Assembly (NCBI RefSeq): GCF_021474425.1
Contig: NZ_JAKEIP010000032.1
Coordinates: forward strand, 1-56,302
DNA: 56,302 nucleotides
Direction of reading: 5' to 3'
Origin: Streptomyces muensis
GTDB lineage: Bacteria > Actinomycetota > Actinomycetes > Streptomycetales > Streptomycetaceae
Made by a program: the position numbers and the translations under genes. This document shows, one piece after another, positions 18,776-28,189 of the stretch; within the stretch, counting starts at the first letter, position 1; every line of letters begins with the position of its first letter. A model generated the notes under the pieces. It searched no databases, was not told the origin of the DNA, and was given only the letters and a program-made list of their open reading frames with translations.

Positions 18776-20023
18776 ATGCCCGCATCCCCGAGCACCGCCC
18801 GGGCCATCAACGACCGGCTCGCCCTGCGACTGCTCCAGCAGGAGGGCCCGCTGACGGCAGGGCAGTTGAAGCAGTTGACCGGCCTGTCCCGGCCGACCGT
18901 CGCCGACCTCGTCGAACGCCTCTCCGCCGCCGGCCTGATCGCGGTCGCCGGCGAGGCCGGCGAGCAGCGGCGCGGTCCGAACGCCAAGTTGTACGGCATC
19001 GTCGCCGACCGCGCCCATCTGGCGGCGCTGGACGTCCGTACCGAAGGCGTCTCCGTGGTGGTGTCCGACCTGGTCGGGGCCGTGCTCGCCGAGGCGTCGG
19101 TACCGATCGGCGGCGACACCGGGACCGGGCCGGCGGTGGAGCAGGCGGTCACGCTCGTGGAGCGGGTAGCGAAGGAGGCGGGAGCCGACCGGCTCCATAC
19201 GGTGGGGATAGGCGCCCCGGGCCTGATCGACCCGGCGAGCGGCGAGCTCCGTGTCTCCACCGGCCTGCCCGAATGGCACCGCCGCCTGGTCGAGGCCCTC
19301 CAGGAAAGGTTCCCCGAGGCCCGCGTCAACGTCGAGAACGAGACCAACCTCGCCGCCCTCGCCGAACAGCGCGACGGCGTGGCCCGCGACCGCGACACCT
19401 TCGTCCTGCTCTGGCTCGGCCACGGCACGGGCGCCGCCGTGGTCCTCGACGGTGCGCTGCGCCGAGGAGCCTCCGGCGGCACCGGCGAGATCGGCTTCCT
19501 GCCGGTACCGGGCACCTCGGGACTGCCGTCGGCGGTGGACTGCGAGGGCGGGTTCCACTCCCTGGCGGGGTCGGCGGCGATCGTGGAGTTGGCGGGGGCG
19601 CACGGGTTGCCGACCGAGGGCGCGTCGGCGCACGAGCCGCCCGCCGCCGGGGTGGTCAGGGCGGCTGTGGGGCTGGTGGGCGCAGACGACGCCGAGGCCG
19701 CCGAGTCCGTGAGGGCCTCCGGCCAGGAACGCGACATCGCCTCCGTGGACCGTTTCCTCGACGCCCTCGCCGACCGTCTCGCCGTGGGGGTCGCCTCCGT
19801 CGTCGCCATCCTCGACCCCGGCTGTGTCGTCCTCGGCGGGGAGGTCGGACAGGTCGGCGGGGAGGTGCTCGCCGGGCGGGTGGAGCAGCGGATCCGACGG
19901 ATGTCGCCGTTGGCGACCGTGGTCCGGCCCACCGGCCTGGGCGGCGCCGCCGTCCTGCGCGGAGCACTGCTCACGGCGCGGGACGCCGCGCAGGACGAGC
20001 TGTTCGGGCCGCCGGACCGGTGA
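18776..20023 (+). CDS. ROK-family transcriptional repressor
   Basis: A 415-residue protein with an N-terminal winged helix-turn-helix (GPLTAGQLKQLTGLSRPTVA, about residues 24-43) fused to a sugar-kinase-like ROK domain. ROK landmarks are VGIGAPGLIDPASGELRV, VENETNLAALAEQ and LGHGTGAAVVLDGALRRGAS. The usual zinc cluster CxCGxxGC is not seen: the corresponding stretch is VDCEGGFHSLAG, so metal binding may be lost or altered. Family members bind sugars and repress transport or catabolic genes. It is divergent from the MFS gene; the palindrome between them is its likely operator. Confidence 0.92.
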   Translation: MPASPSTARAINDRLALRLLQQEGPLTAGQLKQLTGLSRPTVADLVERLSAAGLIAVAGEAGEQRRGPNAKLYGIVADRAHLAALDVRTEGVSVVVSDLVGAVLAEASVPIGGDTGTGPAVEQAVTLVERVAKEAGADRLHTVGIGAPGLIDPASGELRVSTGLPEWHRRLVEALQERFPEARVNVENETNLAALAEQRDGVARDRDTFVLLWLGHGTGAAVVLDGALRRGASGGTGEIGFLPVPGTSGLPSAVDCEGGFHSLAGSAAIVELAGAHGLPTEGASAHEPPAAGVVRAAVGLVGADDAEAAESVRASGQERDIASVDRFLDALADRLAVGVASVVAILDPGCVVLGGEVGQVGGEVLAGRVEQRIRRMSPLATVVRPTGLGGAAVLRGALLTARDAAQDELFGPPDR

Positions 20024-20044
20024 CCCGGACCAGGCAGGCCCTGG

Positions 20045-20800
20045 TCAGACCCCCTGCCCACCCCCGAACCGCCGCTCCAGGTACTCCTCGAACGTCCCCT
20101 TGCCCACCGCCTGCCCCGGCGCCAGATGACCGCCCGAGCGGAAGCCGTCGTACGCCTTCCCCCGCAGCGGCACGCGCAGCACGACGCGCCTGCGGCCCGT
20201 CGCCTCGAGGTACGCGCGGGCCAGCGAGTCGAAGGTCCGCACCTCGGGCCCGCCCATGTCCTCGACGCGTCCGGCCGGGGCGTCCAGTGCCAGTTCGGCG
20301 AGGCGGGCCGCGACCTCCGCGACCTCGACGGGCTGGTCCTTCACTCGGGCCGGCAGCAGCATGACCGGCGACTTGGCGAGGATCCCCAGCACCCGCACCA
20401 CCAGATCGTGGAACTGGGTCGCGCGCAGCACGGTCCAGCCGAGCCCCGACTCCTCGACCAGCCGCTCCACGGCGAGCTTGGCCTTGTAGTAGCCGAAGGG
20501 CACCCGGTCGACGCCGACGATCGAGATGTACACGAGGTGCCGCACACCGGCCCTGCGCGCCGCCGCGATCAGACGCGCCGCCGCCTCCTCGTCACCGCCG
20601 CCCGCCGAGGTCGCGCAGTGCACGACCGTGTCCACGCCGTCCAGCGCCGCGTCCAGGCCGGGCCCGCCCTTGCGCAGGTCGACGGCGTACGGCTGGGCGT
20701 GCCGGCTGAGCACCCGCACCTCGTGGCCGTCCGCCCGCAACCGCTCGGTGACGAGCCTGCCGAGTGTGCCGGTGCCGCCGGTCACGAGGATCGTGGTCAT
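20045..20800 (-). CDS. NmrA/SDR-type NAD(P)-binding oxidoreductase, likely ECF41 target
   Basis: A 251-residue atypical short-chain dehydrogenase/NmrA-like protein. The Rossmann motif is TGGTGTLGR at residues 8-16, followed by a typical VHCATSAGG and the YYKAKLAVERLV helix. It is the oxidoreductase/epimerase type gene (COE) that usually accompanies ECF41 sigma factors. It lies 114 bp after the sigma gene in the same direction and carries its own ECF41-like promoter (20859-20886). ATG 20800 has AAGGGG upstream; the open frame beyond it runs through that promoter and is rejected. Substrate unknown. Confidence 0.88.
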   Translation of the reverse strand: MTTILVTGGTGTLGRLVTERLRADGHEVRVLSRHAQPYAVDLRKGGPGLDAALDGVDTVVHCATSAGGGDEEAAARLIAAARRAGVRHLVYISIVGVDRVPFGYYKAKLAVERLVEESGLGWTVLRATQFHDLVVRVLGILAKSPVMLLPARVKDQPVEVAEVAARLAELALDAPAGRVEDMGGPEVRTFDSLARAYLEATGRRRVVLRVPLRGKAYDGFRSGGHLAPGQAVGKGTFEEYLERRFGGGQGV

Positions 20801-20858
20801 GCTGTTCAGCCCCTTCGGACGCCGGGCACTCCCGGCTGGAGCACCCCTCGTCAGCTGG

Positions 20859-20886
20859 GACCGAGTACCCCGCGTGAAATGTGACA
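20859..20886 (-). promoter_or_regulatory. ECF41-type promoter
   Basis: On the minus strand TGTCACA (20886-20880), a 16-base spacer and CGGTC (20863-20859). The published ECF41 consensus is TGTCACA-N16-CGTC, so the -35 is perfect and the -10 near. It lies about 60 bp before the oxidoreductase start and just after the sigma gene, the expected arrangement. Confidence 0.75.
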
Positions 20887-20914
20887 CCCGGGGACGGCCG
20901 CGCCGCCGACTCCG

Positions 20915-21802
20915 TCACGCCCGCGCCAGCTGACGGCGTACGAAGTCCAGCTTGTCCGGGTTCACCACGGCCCACGCGTGCGCGACCAGACCGTCCCGCA
21001 CGTCGAAGGCCGTCACCGAGAGCAGCGTGTCGCCCTCCCACGCGGCCAGCGCGGCCGCGCCGTTGATCTCCACCGCCGTGAATTCCACACCCGCCAGGAA
21101 GGTCCGCGTCGCACCCGCCAGGAAGCGGAACACCTTGTCCCTGCCCTCGATGGGCCGCCGGGCCGCCGAGACCTTGCCGCCGCCGTCGCTCGACCAGACG
21201 ACGTCGGCCGCCAGCAGCTTCTCCAGGCCGCCGAGGTCGCCGTCGCGTGCCGCCGTGAGGAACGACCTGACCAGCTCCTCCTGCCGCTCCCGGGACGGCT
21301 CGAACCGCGCCCGCTCCTCACCCACCCGCTGGACCGCCCGCCGGTACAGCTGCCGGCAGTTGGCCTCGGACAGCTCAAGCGCCTCGGCGATCTCCCGGTG
21401 CCCGTACGCGAACGCCTCCCGCAGCACGTACACGGCGCGTTCCGTCGGCGTGAGCCGCTCCAGCAGCACCAGCATCGCCATGGACACGGCGTCCCGCTGC
21501 TCGGCGGACTCCAGCGGTCCGAGTACGCCGTCCGAGGTGACCACGGGCTCCGGCAGCCAGGGCCCGACGTACTGCTCGCGCCGGGCCCTGGCCGAGGTCA
21601 GCCGGGTGAGGCAGAGGTTGGTGACGACCTTGGCGAGCCAGGCCGCCGGGTACTCGATCGCCGTGCGGTCCGCGCCGCTGAAGCGCAGATACGCGTCCTG
21701 GACGGTGTCCTCGGCCTCGTCCGCGGAGCCCAGCATGCGGTAGGCCAGGCCGAACAGCCGGGGTCGATGGGTCTCGAACTCGTCGGCGGTCGCGGTGGTC
21801 AT
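20915..21802 (-). CDS. sigJ: ECF41-group RNA polymerase sigma factor (SigJ-like)
   Basis: A 295-residue extracytoplasmic-function sigma factor with sigma region 2 (RLFGLAYRMLGSADEAEDTV), region 4 (LTPTERAVYVLREAF and EIAEALELSEANCRQLYRRA) and a C-terminal SnoaL-like extension. The group hallmarks are present: WLPEP in the linker, DGGGKV in the extension and NPDKL near the end. In ECF41 proteins the extension acts as a built-in activity switch instead of a separate anti-sigma factor, and none is encoded nearby. Its likely target, the downstream oxidoreductase, has a matching promoter. ATG 21802 is chosen; GTG 21811 is possible. Confidence 0.93.
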   Translation of the reverse strand: MTTATADEFETHRPRLFGLAYRMLGSADEAEDTVQDAYLRFSGADRTAIEYPAAWLAKVVTNLCLTRLTSARARREQYVGPWLPEPVVTSDGVLGPLESAEQRDAVSMAMLVLLERLTPTERAVYVLREAFAYGHREIAEALELSEANCRQLYRRAVQRVGEERARFEPSRERQEELVRSFLTAARDGDLGGLEKLLAADVVWSSDGGGKVSAARRPIEGRDKVFRFLAGATRTFLAGVEFTAVEINGAAALAAWEGDTLLSVTAFDVRDGLVAHAWAVVNPDKLDFVRRQLARA

Positions 21803-21845
21803 GCCCCTCACCCTGCCAGAACCGCGAGGGGCGGGCGTTGGGAGA

Positions 21846-21883
21846 CCCGGCGGCGGGCAAGGGCCGTCGTCACCGCCGCCGGG
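21846..21883. terminator. Terminator-like hairpin after the chitinase gene
   Basis: An 11-bp stem (CCCGGCGGCGG, 21846-21856, with 21873-21883) and a 16-base loop, 16 bp after the chitinase stop (21899) on the minus strand and 44 bp before the sigma gene start. No U tract. Confidence 0.65.
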
Positions 21884-21898
21884 CCGACTGCGCGGGGC

Positions 21899-24220
21899 TC
21901 AGCAGGCTCCGAGGTCCTGCCACACACCCCACTCGCCGGTGGTGCCGGGTTCCTCGCCCTTCGTCCACCACCTGGCCTTCCACGCGTGCCCCTCATGGGA
22001 CACGGCGCTGCCTCCGCCGTACTCCGTCGTGGCGCTCCAGACGGGGTTCGCGCACTCTCCACTGGAAGAGGTGGGAGAGGGGGACGGGGTTCCCGATCCC
22101 GGCTCGACGACGGTCGTGCCGCGTGCCAGATCCCCGGCCAGCGCGTAGGTCCTCCCGCCGAACGTCACCGTCCAGTTGGACGGCGTCGACACCGGCAGGT
22201 GGTACACGAGGTCCAGCTCCACGGACGCCCCCGGCGCCAGCGTCTGCCAGCCCGGCAGCTTCAGGGACACGCGGTGGTGGTCGCCCTTCAGCCCGCCGAC
22301 GTTGCTCCCCGTGTGATCGCTGCGGATCACCGAAGTCCCCCAGCCCGACTGGTCCTTGGCGTTTCCTGGCGCCGAGGTCCCGTAGTCGAACTGGAACTCC
22401 GTGCCGCCGGGCAGCGTCGCCGTGGAGTTGTTGGTGATCCTCAGCTTGGGGCTGATGGGGTAGTTGGAGTCGCCGAGCGGGAACTGCCCGAAGTCGACGT
22501 CGATGTCGAGTGCCTCGGCCGGCAGGTCGACCGTCGACCGCTTCGCGCCGTACGGGCCCGCCGACCTGAACTTCTCGTACATCGCGGAGGTCAACGTCGA
22601 CCCCGGCTCGAACTGCCCCTTGCCCGCGTTCCAGCCGTAGTCCCCGGCCAGCTCCCACACCATCGTGCCGCCGATGCCGTGGTCGACGACGTAGTCGGCC
22701 TTGGCGTTCACCGACTGCTCGTCCTCGGTGGACAGGAACACCTTCTTCTCCGCGTTCCACAGCCAGGGCGCGACCAGGGTCGAGTCGTACTTGCGGGCGT
22801 ACGTGCCGGTCAGCCGGGTCCCGGCCGGGAAGCCGTACTTGGTGACGTAGTCCCCGACGATCCCCTTCTCCAGGTTCTTGGCGTGCCACATCGGGTTCGA
22901 ACCGGCCGGTGACTCCTTGCCGTCGGTGTCGAGGTCGTGCCAGAGGTTGTCGATCCCGACGGCCCCGTCACCGCACCTGGTCAGCCCGGAGCCCGCCGGA
23001 CAGGTCGTCGAGGCCGCTCTGCCCCACAGTCCGTCCGTGCCGCCCGTGACGTTCTTGAATCCCCGGGTGTAGTAGGGGAGTCCGATGTTGATACGGCCCG
23101 CGGGCATCGAACCGCGGAAGTAGTGGTACGCCCAGTCGGTGTTCAGATAGCCGATTCCGCCGTACTGGGACGTGGAATAGACGCCCGCCGCGGCGAGTTC
23201 GGCGTCTTTCCCGTCGTCGAAGAGCGAGGCGTTCGGACCGACGTACTCGTTCCAGGCGCCGTGCAGGTCGTACGACATGATGTTGACGTAGTCCAGGTAC
23301 TTCTGGACCTGGAAGGTCTCCATACCGCGCAGCAGATATCCCGAGGAGGGCGCGGCGACGGAGAGCAGATAGTGCCTGCCGTCCGCCGCGCCCGCGCGGT
23401 CGAGCTTCTCGCGGAGCGTCTTCATCAGGGCCGCATAGCCCTTGACCAGGCCGGACCTGCGGGCGTTGGAGACGGACCAGTCGAACGGGTGGCCCGCGTC
23501 CTTCATGGACGTCGGGTACTCGTAGTCGATGTCGACGCCGTTGAATCCGTACTTCCTGATGAACCCGACCGCCGAATCCGCGAACGTGTCGATGCCGGAC
23601 TGATTGACCGAACCGTCGGCGTTGGTGGCCATCGAGTAGAAGCCACCCGAGTTGACGCGCGTGCCGCTGTCGTCGAAATAGCCGCCGGTCTCGGCCCAAC
23701 CGCCCACCGAGATCAGCGTCTTGACGTCCGGGTGCTGCTTCTTGAATTTGTTCAGCAGGTTGAAGTGGCCCTTGTAGGGGAATTCCGGGTCCGTCTCCGC
23801 GCCGTTCACGCCCGGCCAGGTCATTCCCGTAGCCGGGTTCGTCGCACTGTCCGTGCCGACGGAGATCCTGTTGCCGCTGTCGATGTGCGCGAAGGCGTAG
23901 TTGAGGTGGGTGACCTTGTCCCAGGGGATGTCCGGGGCGAGGTAGGCGGGCGTGCCGTCCCTGCCGGTGCGCCAGCCGGTGAAGTAGCCGATCACCCGGC
24001 GCTGGTGGTCGGCGCCCATCTTCTCCCGGCCGGCCGAGTCGTAGACCGAGCAGTACGGGACGTCGACGCCCGGCGTCCGGTAGAGGCCGTCGGGGCGGCA
24101 GGACTCCTGGTCGGCGGCGTGCGAGACGTTCGCGGGGAGACCGGCGAGCACCAGGCCGGCGATCGTGCCGAGGGCGGCGAGCAGGGCGGGTCTCGCGCGG
24201 TTGCGTGAAAGGGACAGCAA
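21899..24220 (-). CDS. chiI: Secreted modular GH18 chitinase
   Basis: A 773-residue extracellular endo-acting chitinase. A Sec signal peptide ends near residue 35 (NVSHAA). The GH18 barrel (about residues 74-555) has SVGG at 171-174 and the catalytic GVDIDYEYP at 228-236, with Glu234 as the acid. A ChiC-like beta module follows (about 570-690). A Pro/Ser linker ([12 protein letters not shown]) then joins a C-terminal CBM5/12 chitin-binding domain ([14 protein letters not shown]). It sits directly upstream of, and divergent from, the riboflavin operon, as the chiI gene does in S. coelicolor by my recollection. Its promoter carries two DasR-type elements (24259-24292). Confidence 0.95.
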   Translation of the reverse strand: MLSLSRNRARPALLAALGTIAGLVLAGLPANVSHAADQESCRPDGLYRTPGVDVPYCSVYDSAGREKMGADHQRRVIGYFTGWRTGRDGTPAYLAPDIPWDKVTHLNYAFAHIDSGNRISVGTDSATNPATGMTWPGVNGAETDPEFPYKGHFNLLNKFKKQHPDVKTLISVGGWAETGGYFDDSGTRVNSGGFYSMATNADGSVNQSGIDTFADSAVGFIRKYGFNGVDIDYEYPTSMKDAGHPFDWSVSNARRSGLVKGYAALMKTLREKLDRAGAADGRHYLLSVAAPSSGYLLRGMETFQVQKYLDYVNIMSYDLHGAWNEYVGPNASLFDDGKDAELAAAGVYSTSQYGGIGYLNTDWAYHYFRGSMPAGRINIGLPYYTRGFKNVTGGTDGLWGRAASTTCPAGSGLTRCGDGAVGIDNLWHDLDTDGKESPAGSNPMWHAKNLEKGIVGDYVTKYGFPAGTRLTGTYARKYDSTLVAPWLWNAEKKVFLSTEDEQSVNAKADYVVDHGIGGTMVWELAGDYGWNAGKGQFEPGSTLTSAMYEKFRSAGPYGAKRSTVDLPAEALDIDVDFGQFPLGDSNYPISPKLRITNNSTATLPGGTEFQFDYGTSAPGNAKDQSGWGTSVIRSDHTGSNVGGLKGDHHRVSLKLPGWQTLAPGASVELDLVYHLPVSTPSNWTVTFGGRTYALAGDLARGTTVVEPGSGTPSPSPTSSSGECANPVWSATTEYGGGSAVSHEGHAWKARWWTKGEEPGTTGEWGVWQDLGAC

Positions 24221-24258
24221 GTCGGTTCCTCTCCACGGAAGTTGCGCAGACCCTAGAG

Positions 24259-24292
24259 AGGACTAGACCAGTGCGTCAATAGGTATGGACCA
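24259..24292 (-). promoter_or_regulatory. Chitinase promoter with two DasR-like operator repeats
   Basis: On the minus strand TGGTCCATACCT (24292-24281) and TGGTCTAGTCCT (24270-24259) form a direct repeat with a 10-base spacer. The spacer contains the -35 TTGACG. A -10 TAGGGT follows 18 bases later. This is the classic Streptomyces chitinase promoter arrangement, bound by the GlcNAc-responsive regulator DasR. The promoter of the second chitinase (42104-42136) has the same build. Confidence 0.85.
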
Positions 24293-24394
24293 ATCCCTGG
24301 CAGAGGTCCGGTCGGACGGCCTGTGAGCCACCCCACAACATTCACCCGCATGGACATGGATCGGGCGTGGCACACTGGCCCTGTACCAGAAGCA

Positions 24395-24521
24395 GCGCAC
24401 TCCGGGGTCGGTGAAAGTCCGAACCGGCGGTTACAGTCCGCGACCCGGTCGCTTCCAGCGGCCGGTTGACCAGGTGAAATTCCTGGACCGACGGTTAAAG
24501 TCCGGATGGGAGGCAGTGCGC
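24395..24521 (+). ncRNA. FMN riboswitch (RFN element)
   Basis: P1 pairs GCGCACT (24395-24401) with AGTGCGC (24515-24521). Inside are the conserved RFN blocks GGTGAAAGTCC, ACCGGCGGTTACAGTCCGCG, CAGGTGAAATTCCTGG and GACGGTTAAAGTCCGGATGG. It binds flavin mononucleotide and shuts off the riboflavin operon when FMN is plentiful. About 148 bases of leader separate it from ribE, room for an expression platform that I could not resolve. Confidence 0.97.
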
Positions 24522-24669
24522 GGCGGGCGGGCATTCGTGCGCGCCGCCGTATCGGTTCGCCCCTGTGGCGAGCCCTGTTCGGCGTCGCCCTCGGTGTTCC
24601 TGCTCGTACATTCTGTCGTCATCGACAGCCCCGGAGTCCGTGCCCGAATGAGGCAGGAGGACCCGGGAA

Positions 24670-25287
24670 GTGTTCACCGGAATCGTCGAAGAGCTGGGCC
24701 ACGTCACGGCTGTCGAGACCCTCGACGACGCCTGTCGCTTCCGACTGCGCGGCCCCGTCGTCACCGAAGGCGCGCAGCACGGGGACTCCATCGCCGTCAA
24801 CGGCGTCTGCCTCACGGTCGTCGAGCACGAGGGCGACGAGTTCACCGCCGACGTCATGGCCGAGACCCTGAACCGCTCCAGCCTGGGCGTCCTCACCGTC
24901 GGCTCCCGCGTCAACCTGGAGCGCCCCACCGCCGTGGGCGCCCGCCTCGGCGGGCACATCGTGCAGGGCCACGTCGACGGCACCGGCGAGGTGCTGGAGC
25001 GCAAGCCCTCCGAGAACTGGGAGATCGTCAAGATCTCGCTCCCCGCGGACCTCTCCCGGTACGTCGTCGAGAAGGGCTCCATCACCGTCGACGGCATCAG
25101 CCTCACCGTCGTCGACGCCGGGCCCGACTACTTCACCGTCAGCCTCATCCCGACCACCCTCGACCTGACCACGCTCGGTCTGAAGCAGCCCGGCGACCCG
25201 GTCAACCTCGAGGTCGACGTCATCGCCAAGTACGTCGAGCGGATGCTGGGCGACCGGCTCTCCTCCGAAGGGGCGACGGCGAAGTGA
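24670..25287 (+). CDS. ribE: Riboflavin synthase, alpha subunit
   Basis: A 205-residue enzyme that dismutates two 6,7-dimethyl-8-ribityllumazine molecules into riboflavin and its pyrimidine precursor. It shows the two tandem lumazine-binding barrels: the first opens [12 protein letters not shown] with NGVCLTVV, the second starts about residue 98 ([13 protein letters not shown]) with [10 protein letters not shown]. The start is GTG 24670, preceded by AGGAGGACCCGG. It is the first gene after the FMN riboswitch, and its stop overlaps the ribM start as GTGA. Confidence 0.97.
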   Translation: MFTGIVEELGHVTAVETLDDACRFRLRGPVVTEGAQHGDSIAVNGVCLTVVEHEGDEFTADVMAETLNRSSLGVLTVGSRVNLERPTAVGARLGGHIVQGHVDGTGEVLERKPSENWEIVKISLPADLSRYVVEKGSITVDGISLTVVDAGPDYFTVSLIPTTLDLTTLGLKQPGDPVNLEVDVIAKYVERMLGDRLSSEGATAK

Positions 25288-25925
25288 ACTCGCTGAACTC
25301 CGAGGCCTTCACCCTGTTCGGCCAGCACATCCTCTGGTCGGACATGGTCGGCAACCTCTTCGGCCTCGCCGCCCTCGCCCTCGGCTGGCGGCGCTCCATA
25401 TGGACCTGGCCCGTGCAGTTCCTGGCCGGACTGATCCTCTTCGGCGCCTTCTTCGGCCACCTCACCGGCAGCGCGGGCAAGCAGGCCGTCGTCATGCTCG
25501 TCGCCGCGTACGGCTGGTGGCAGTGGCAGCGCGGCAAGGGCCAGAGCGAGGACGGCCACATCAGCGTGCGGTTCGCCACCTGGCGCGAGCGCGGCGCGAT
25601 GGTCGCCGCGGCCGCCGCCGGCACCGTCGCGGTGGCACTGCTCTTCAAGGCCTACCCCACCCTGTCCTGGGACCCCTGGCCCGACGCCTACATCTTCGTC
25701 GGCACCATCGTCGCCATGTACGCCCAGGCGCGCGGCATGGTCGAGTTCTGGTTCGCCTGGCTCCTCGTCGACCTCGTCGGCGTCCCCCTCAACTTCGCCA
25801 ACGGCTACGCCTTCTCCGGCTTCGTCTACGTCATCTACGGCGCACTCGTCCTGTGGGGCATGCGCGACTGGTGGCTGCGCTCCCGCAAGGACGCGCGGCC
25901 CGTCCTGGAAGGAGCGCCGGCATGA
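25284..25925 (+). CDS. ribM: PnuC-family riboflavin transporter RibM
   Basis: A 213-residue membrane protein with about six to seven hydrophobic segments and PnuC-family features ([20 protein letters not shown] at the start, [20 protein letters not shown] near the end). PnuC proteins usually import nicotinamide riboside, but PnuC-like proteins inside actinobacterial rib operons (RibM of Corynebacterium and S. davaonensis) import riboflavin. The location behind the FMN riboswitch makes that the best assignment. GTG 25284 overlaps the ribE stop by four bases, and the gene's own stop overlaps ribBA as ATGA, so translation is coupled on both sides. Confidence 0.92.
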   Translation: MNSLNSEAFTLFGQHILWSDMVGNLFGLAALALGWRRSIWTWPVQFLAGLILFGAFFGHLTGSAGKQAVVMLVAAYGWWQWQRGKGQSEDGHISVRFATWRERGAMVAAAAAGTVAVALLFKAYPTLSWDPWPDAYIFVGTIVAMYAQARGMVEFWFAWLLVDLVGVPLNFANGYAFSGFVYVIYGALVLWGMRDWWLRSRKDARPVLEGAPA

Positions 25926-27307
25926 CCACGGCACCCGTTCTGTACCGCACCGAAGGCGTCGAGGACCTCACGCTCGACCCGATCGAGCAGGCCATCGCCG
26001 ACATCGCCGCAGGCCGCCCGATCGTGGTCGTCGACGACGAGGACCGGGAGAACGAGGGCGACCTCGTCATCGCCGCCGAGCACGCGACCCCCGAGATCGT
26101 CGCCTTCATGATGAGCGAGTGCCGCGGTCTGATCTGCGCGCCCATGGAGCCCGAGGAGCTTGAGCGGCTCGAACTGCCGCAGATGGTCGCGGACAACACC
26201 GAGTCGATGAAGACCGCCTTCACGGTCTCCGTGGACGCCTCCGCCGCGCACGGCGTGACCACCGGCATCTCCGCCTCCGACCGGGCGACCACCCTCCAGC
26301 TCCTGGCGAGCGGCAAGGCGGAGCCCTCCGACCTCGTCCGCCCGGGCCACATCTTCCCGCTGCGCGCCCGTCCCGGCGGCGTCCTCGTCCGCGACGGCCA
26401 CACCGAGGCCGCCGTCGACCTCGCCCGCCTCGCGGGGCTGCGCCCGGCCGGCGCCATCGTCGAGATCGCCGGCGAGGACGGCGAGATGCTGCGGCTGCCC
26501 GAGCTGATCCCGTTCGCCCGCAAGCACGGCCTGACGATCATCTCCATCGAGGACCTGATCGCCTACCGCCGCGCCACCGAGCACCCGGAGCCGGCCGAGC
26601 AGGAGCCCACCCCGGCCGAACAGCGGCCCGCCCTCGTCGAGCAGCGGCCGCCGGGCGAGCCGGCCGTCCGCCGCGAGGCCGAGGTCCACCTGCCCACCGC
26701 CCACGGCGCCTTCACGGCGTACGGCTACCGCTCCACCGCCGACGGCGTCGAGCACGTCGCGCTCGTGCACGGCGAGATCGGCGACGGCGAGGACGTCGTC
26801 GTCCGCGTCCACTCCGAATGCCTGACCGGCGACGTCTTCCACTCCCTGCGCTGCGACTGCGGACCCCAGCTGGAAGCGGCGCTGCAGCGCATCCAGGACG
26901 AGGGCCGCGGAGTCGTCGTCTATCTCCGCGGACACGAGGGCCGGGGCATCGGCCTGATGTCCAAGCTGCGCGCCTACGAACTCCAGGAGCGCGGCCGCGA
27001 CACCCTGGACGCCAACCTCGAACTCGGTCTGCCCGCCGACGCCCGCGACTACGGCGCCGGCGCGCAGATCCTGGTCGACCTCGGCGTGCACAGCGTGCGC
27101 CTGCTGACCAACAACCCCGACAAGACGGACGCGCTCACCGGCCACGGCCTCAAGGTCAGCGAGCGGGAGCCGATGCCCGTACAGGCGGGCGAGCACAACC
27201 TGACGTACCTGCGCACCAAGCGCGACCGGATGGGGCACGACCTGCCCTGGCTGGACCCGGCACCCGGGGCCGCCCCGGCCACCCTGTCCACCTGCACCAA
27301 CCAGTAA
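25922..27307 (+). CDS. ribBA: Bifunctional 3,4-dihydroxy-2-butanone 4-phosphate synthase / GTP cyclohydrolase II
   Basis: A 461-residue fusion that makes both precursors of riboflavin. The RibB half (about 18-215) shows [10 protein letters not shown] at 38-47 and [12 protein letters not shown]. The RibA half (about 255-440) carries the zinc site [16 protein letters not shown] (C-x10-C-x-C) and [10 protein letters not shown]. The two halves are joined by an unusual Pro/Glu/Gln-rich linker with imperfect EQ-P repeats ([20 protein letters not shown], about residues 225-244). ATG 25922 overlaps the ribM stop by four bases. It is the third gene of the riboswitch-controlled operon. Confidence 0.97.
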   Translation: MTTAPVLYRTEGVEDLTLDPIEQAIADIAAGRPIVVVDDEDRENEGDLVIAAEHATPEIVAFMMSECRGLICAPMEPEELERLELPQMVADNTESMKTAFTVSVDASAAHGVTTGISASDRATTLQLLASGKAEPSDLVRPGHIFPLRARPGGVLVRDGHTEAAVDLARLAGLRPAGAIVEIAGEDGEMLRLPELIPFARKHGLTIISIEDLIAYRRATEHPEPAEQEPTPAEQRPALVEQRPPGEPAVRREAEVHLPTAHGAFTAYGYRSTADGVEHVALVHGEIGDGEDVVVRVHSECLTGDVFHSLRCDCGPQLEAALQRIQDEGRGVVVYLRGHEGRGIGLMSKLRAYELQERGRDTLDANLELGLPADARDYGAGAQILVDLGVHSVRLLTNNPDKTDALTGHGLKVSEREPMPVQAGEHNLTYLRTKRDRMGHDLPWLDPAPGAAPATLSTCTNQ

Positions 27308-27332
27308 GAGCACACGAGGAGACTGAAGGAAC

Positions 27333-27818
27333 GTGAGCGGCAAGGGCGCACCGGAGCTGTCCGTACGCAATGTGGGTGACCTGCGGGTCGCGGTCATCGC
27401 GGCGCAGTGGCACGAGAAGGTGATGGACGGTCTGGTGGACGGCGCGCTGCGCGCCCTGCACGACCTGGGGATCGACGAGCCGACCCTGCTCAGGGTCCCC
27501 GGCAGCTGGGAACTCCCGGTGGTCGCCAAGGTCCTCGCGGGCCGCGGCTACGACGCCATCGTGGCGCTCGGCGTGGTCATCCGCGGCGGCACCCCGCACT
27601 TCGAGTACGTGTGCCAGGGCGTGACCCAGGGCCTCACCCAGGTCTCCGTCGACACCGGCGTCCCCGTCGGCTTCGGCGTACTGACCTGCGACACCGAGGA
27701 GCAGGCCCTGGACCGGGCCGGCATCGAGGGCTCCAACGAGGACAAGGGGCACGAGGCGGTGACCGCGGCGGTCGCCACCGCCGCGACCCTCCGCTCAGTA
27801 TCCGAACCGTGGCGTTAG
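27333..27818 (+). CDS. ribH: 6,7-dimethyl-8-ribityllumazine synthase
   Basis: A 161-residue enzyme that condenses the RibA- and RibB-derived precursors into lumazine, the substrate of RibE. Motifs are [49 protein letters not shown] with the catalytic His, and [18 protein letters not shown]. Start GTG 27333 lies 25 bp after ribBA. The family forms 60-mers or pentamers. The histidine gene hisE follows 34 bp later, so riboflavin and histidine genes may share a transcript. Confidence 0.97.
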   Translation: MSGKGAPELSVRNVGDLRVAVIAAQWHEKVMDGLVDGALRALHDLGIDEPTLLRVPGSWELPVVAKVLAGRGYDAIVALGVVIRGGTPHFEYVCQGVTQGLTQVSVDTGVPVGFGVLTCDTEEQALDRAGIEGSNEDKGHEAVTAAVATAATLRSVSEPWR

Positions 27819-27852
27819 GTGGACCGGTACTACGCGTAAAGTGGGCGCCACC

Positions 27853-28125
27853 ATGTCCAAGAAGACTTTCGAGGAGCTCTTCACCGAGCTCCAGCACAAG
27901 GCCGCGAACGGCGACCCCGCCACTTCCCGCACCGCAGAGCTGGTCGGCAAGGGCGTCCATGCCATCGGCAAGAAGGTCGTCGAGGAGGCCGCCGAGGTCT
28001 GGATGGCCGCCGAGTACGAGGGCAAGGAAGCCGCCGCCGAGGAGATCTCGCAGCTGCTCTACCACGTCCAGGTGATGATGGTCGCGCGCGGGATCTCCCT
28101 CGACGACGTCTACGCCCACCTCTGA
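27853..28125 (+). CDS. hisE: Phosphoribosyl-ATP diphosphatase
   Basis: A 90-residue helical enzyme of the MazG-like fold that removes pyrophosphate from phosphoribosyl-ATP, the second step of histidine synthesis. The metal-binding pattern is seen in [17 protein letters not shown] and [17 protein letters not shown] 27853 fits the usual [10 protein letters not shown] start; the frame is open for four more codons upstream. It is in the same direction between ribH and hisG. Confidence 0.95.
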   Translation: MSKKTFEELFTELQHKAANGDPATSRTAELVGKGVHAIGKKVVEEAAEVWMAAEYEGKEAAAEEISQLLYHVQVMMVARGISLDDVYAHL

Positions 28126-28189
28126 GCACCAGCACCTGAGCACCAGCAGTCCAGCACACCCGTAACAGCGAACGAAGGAAGCCGACCTC

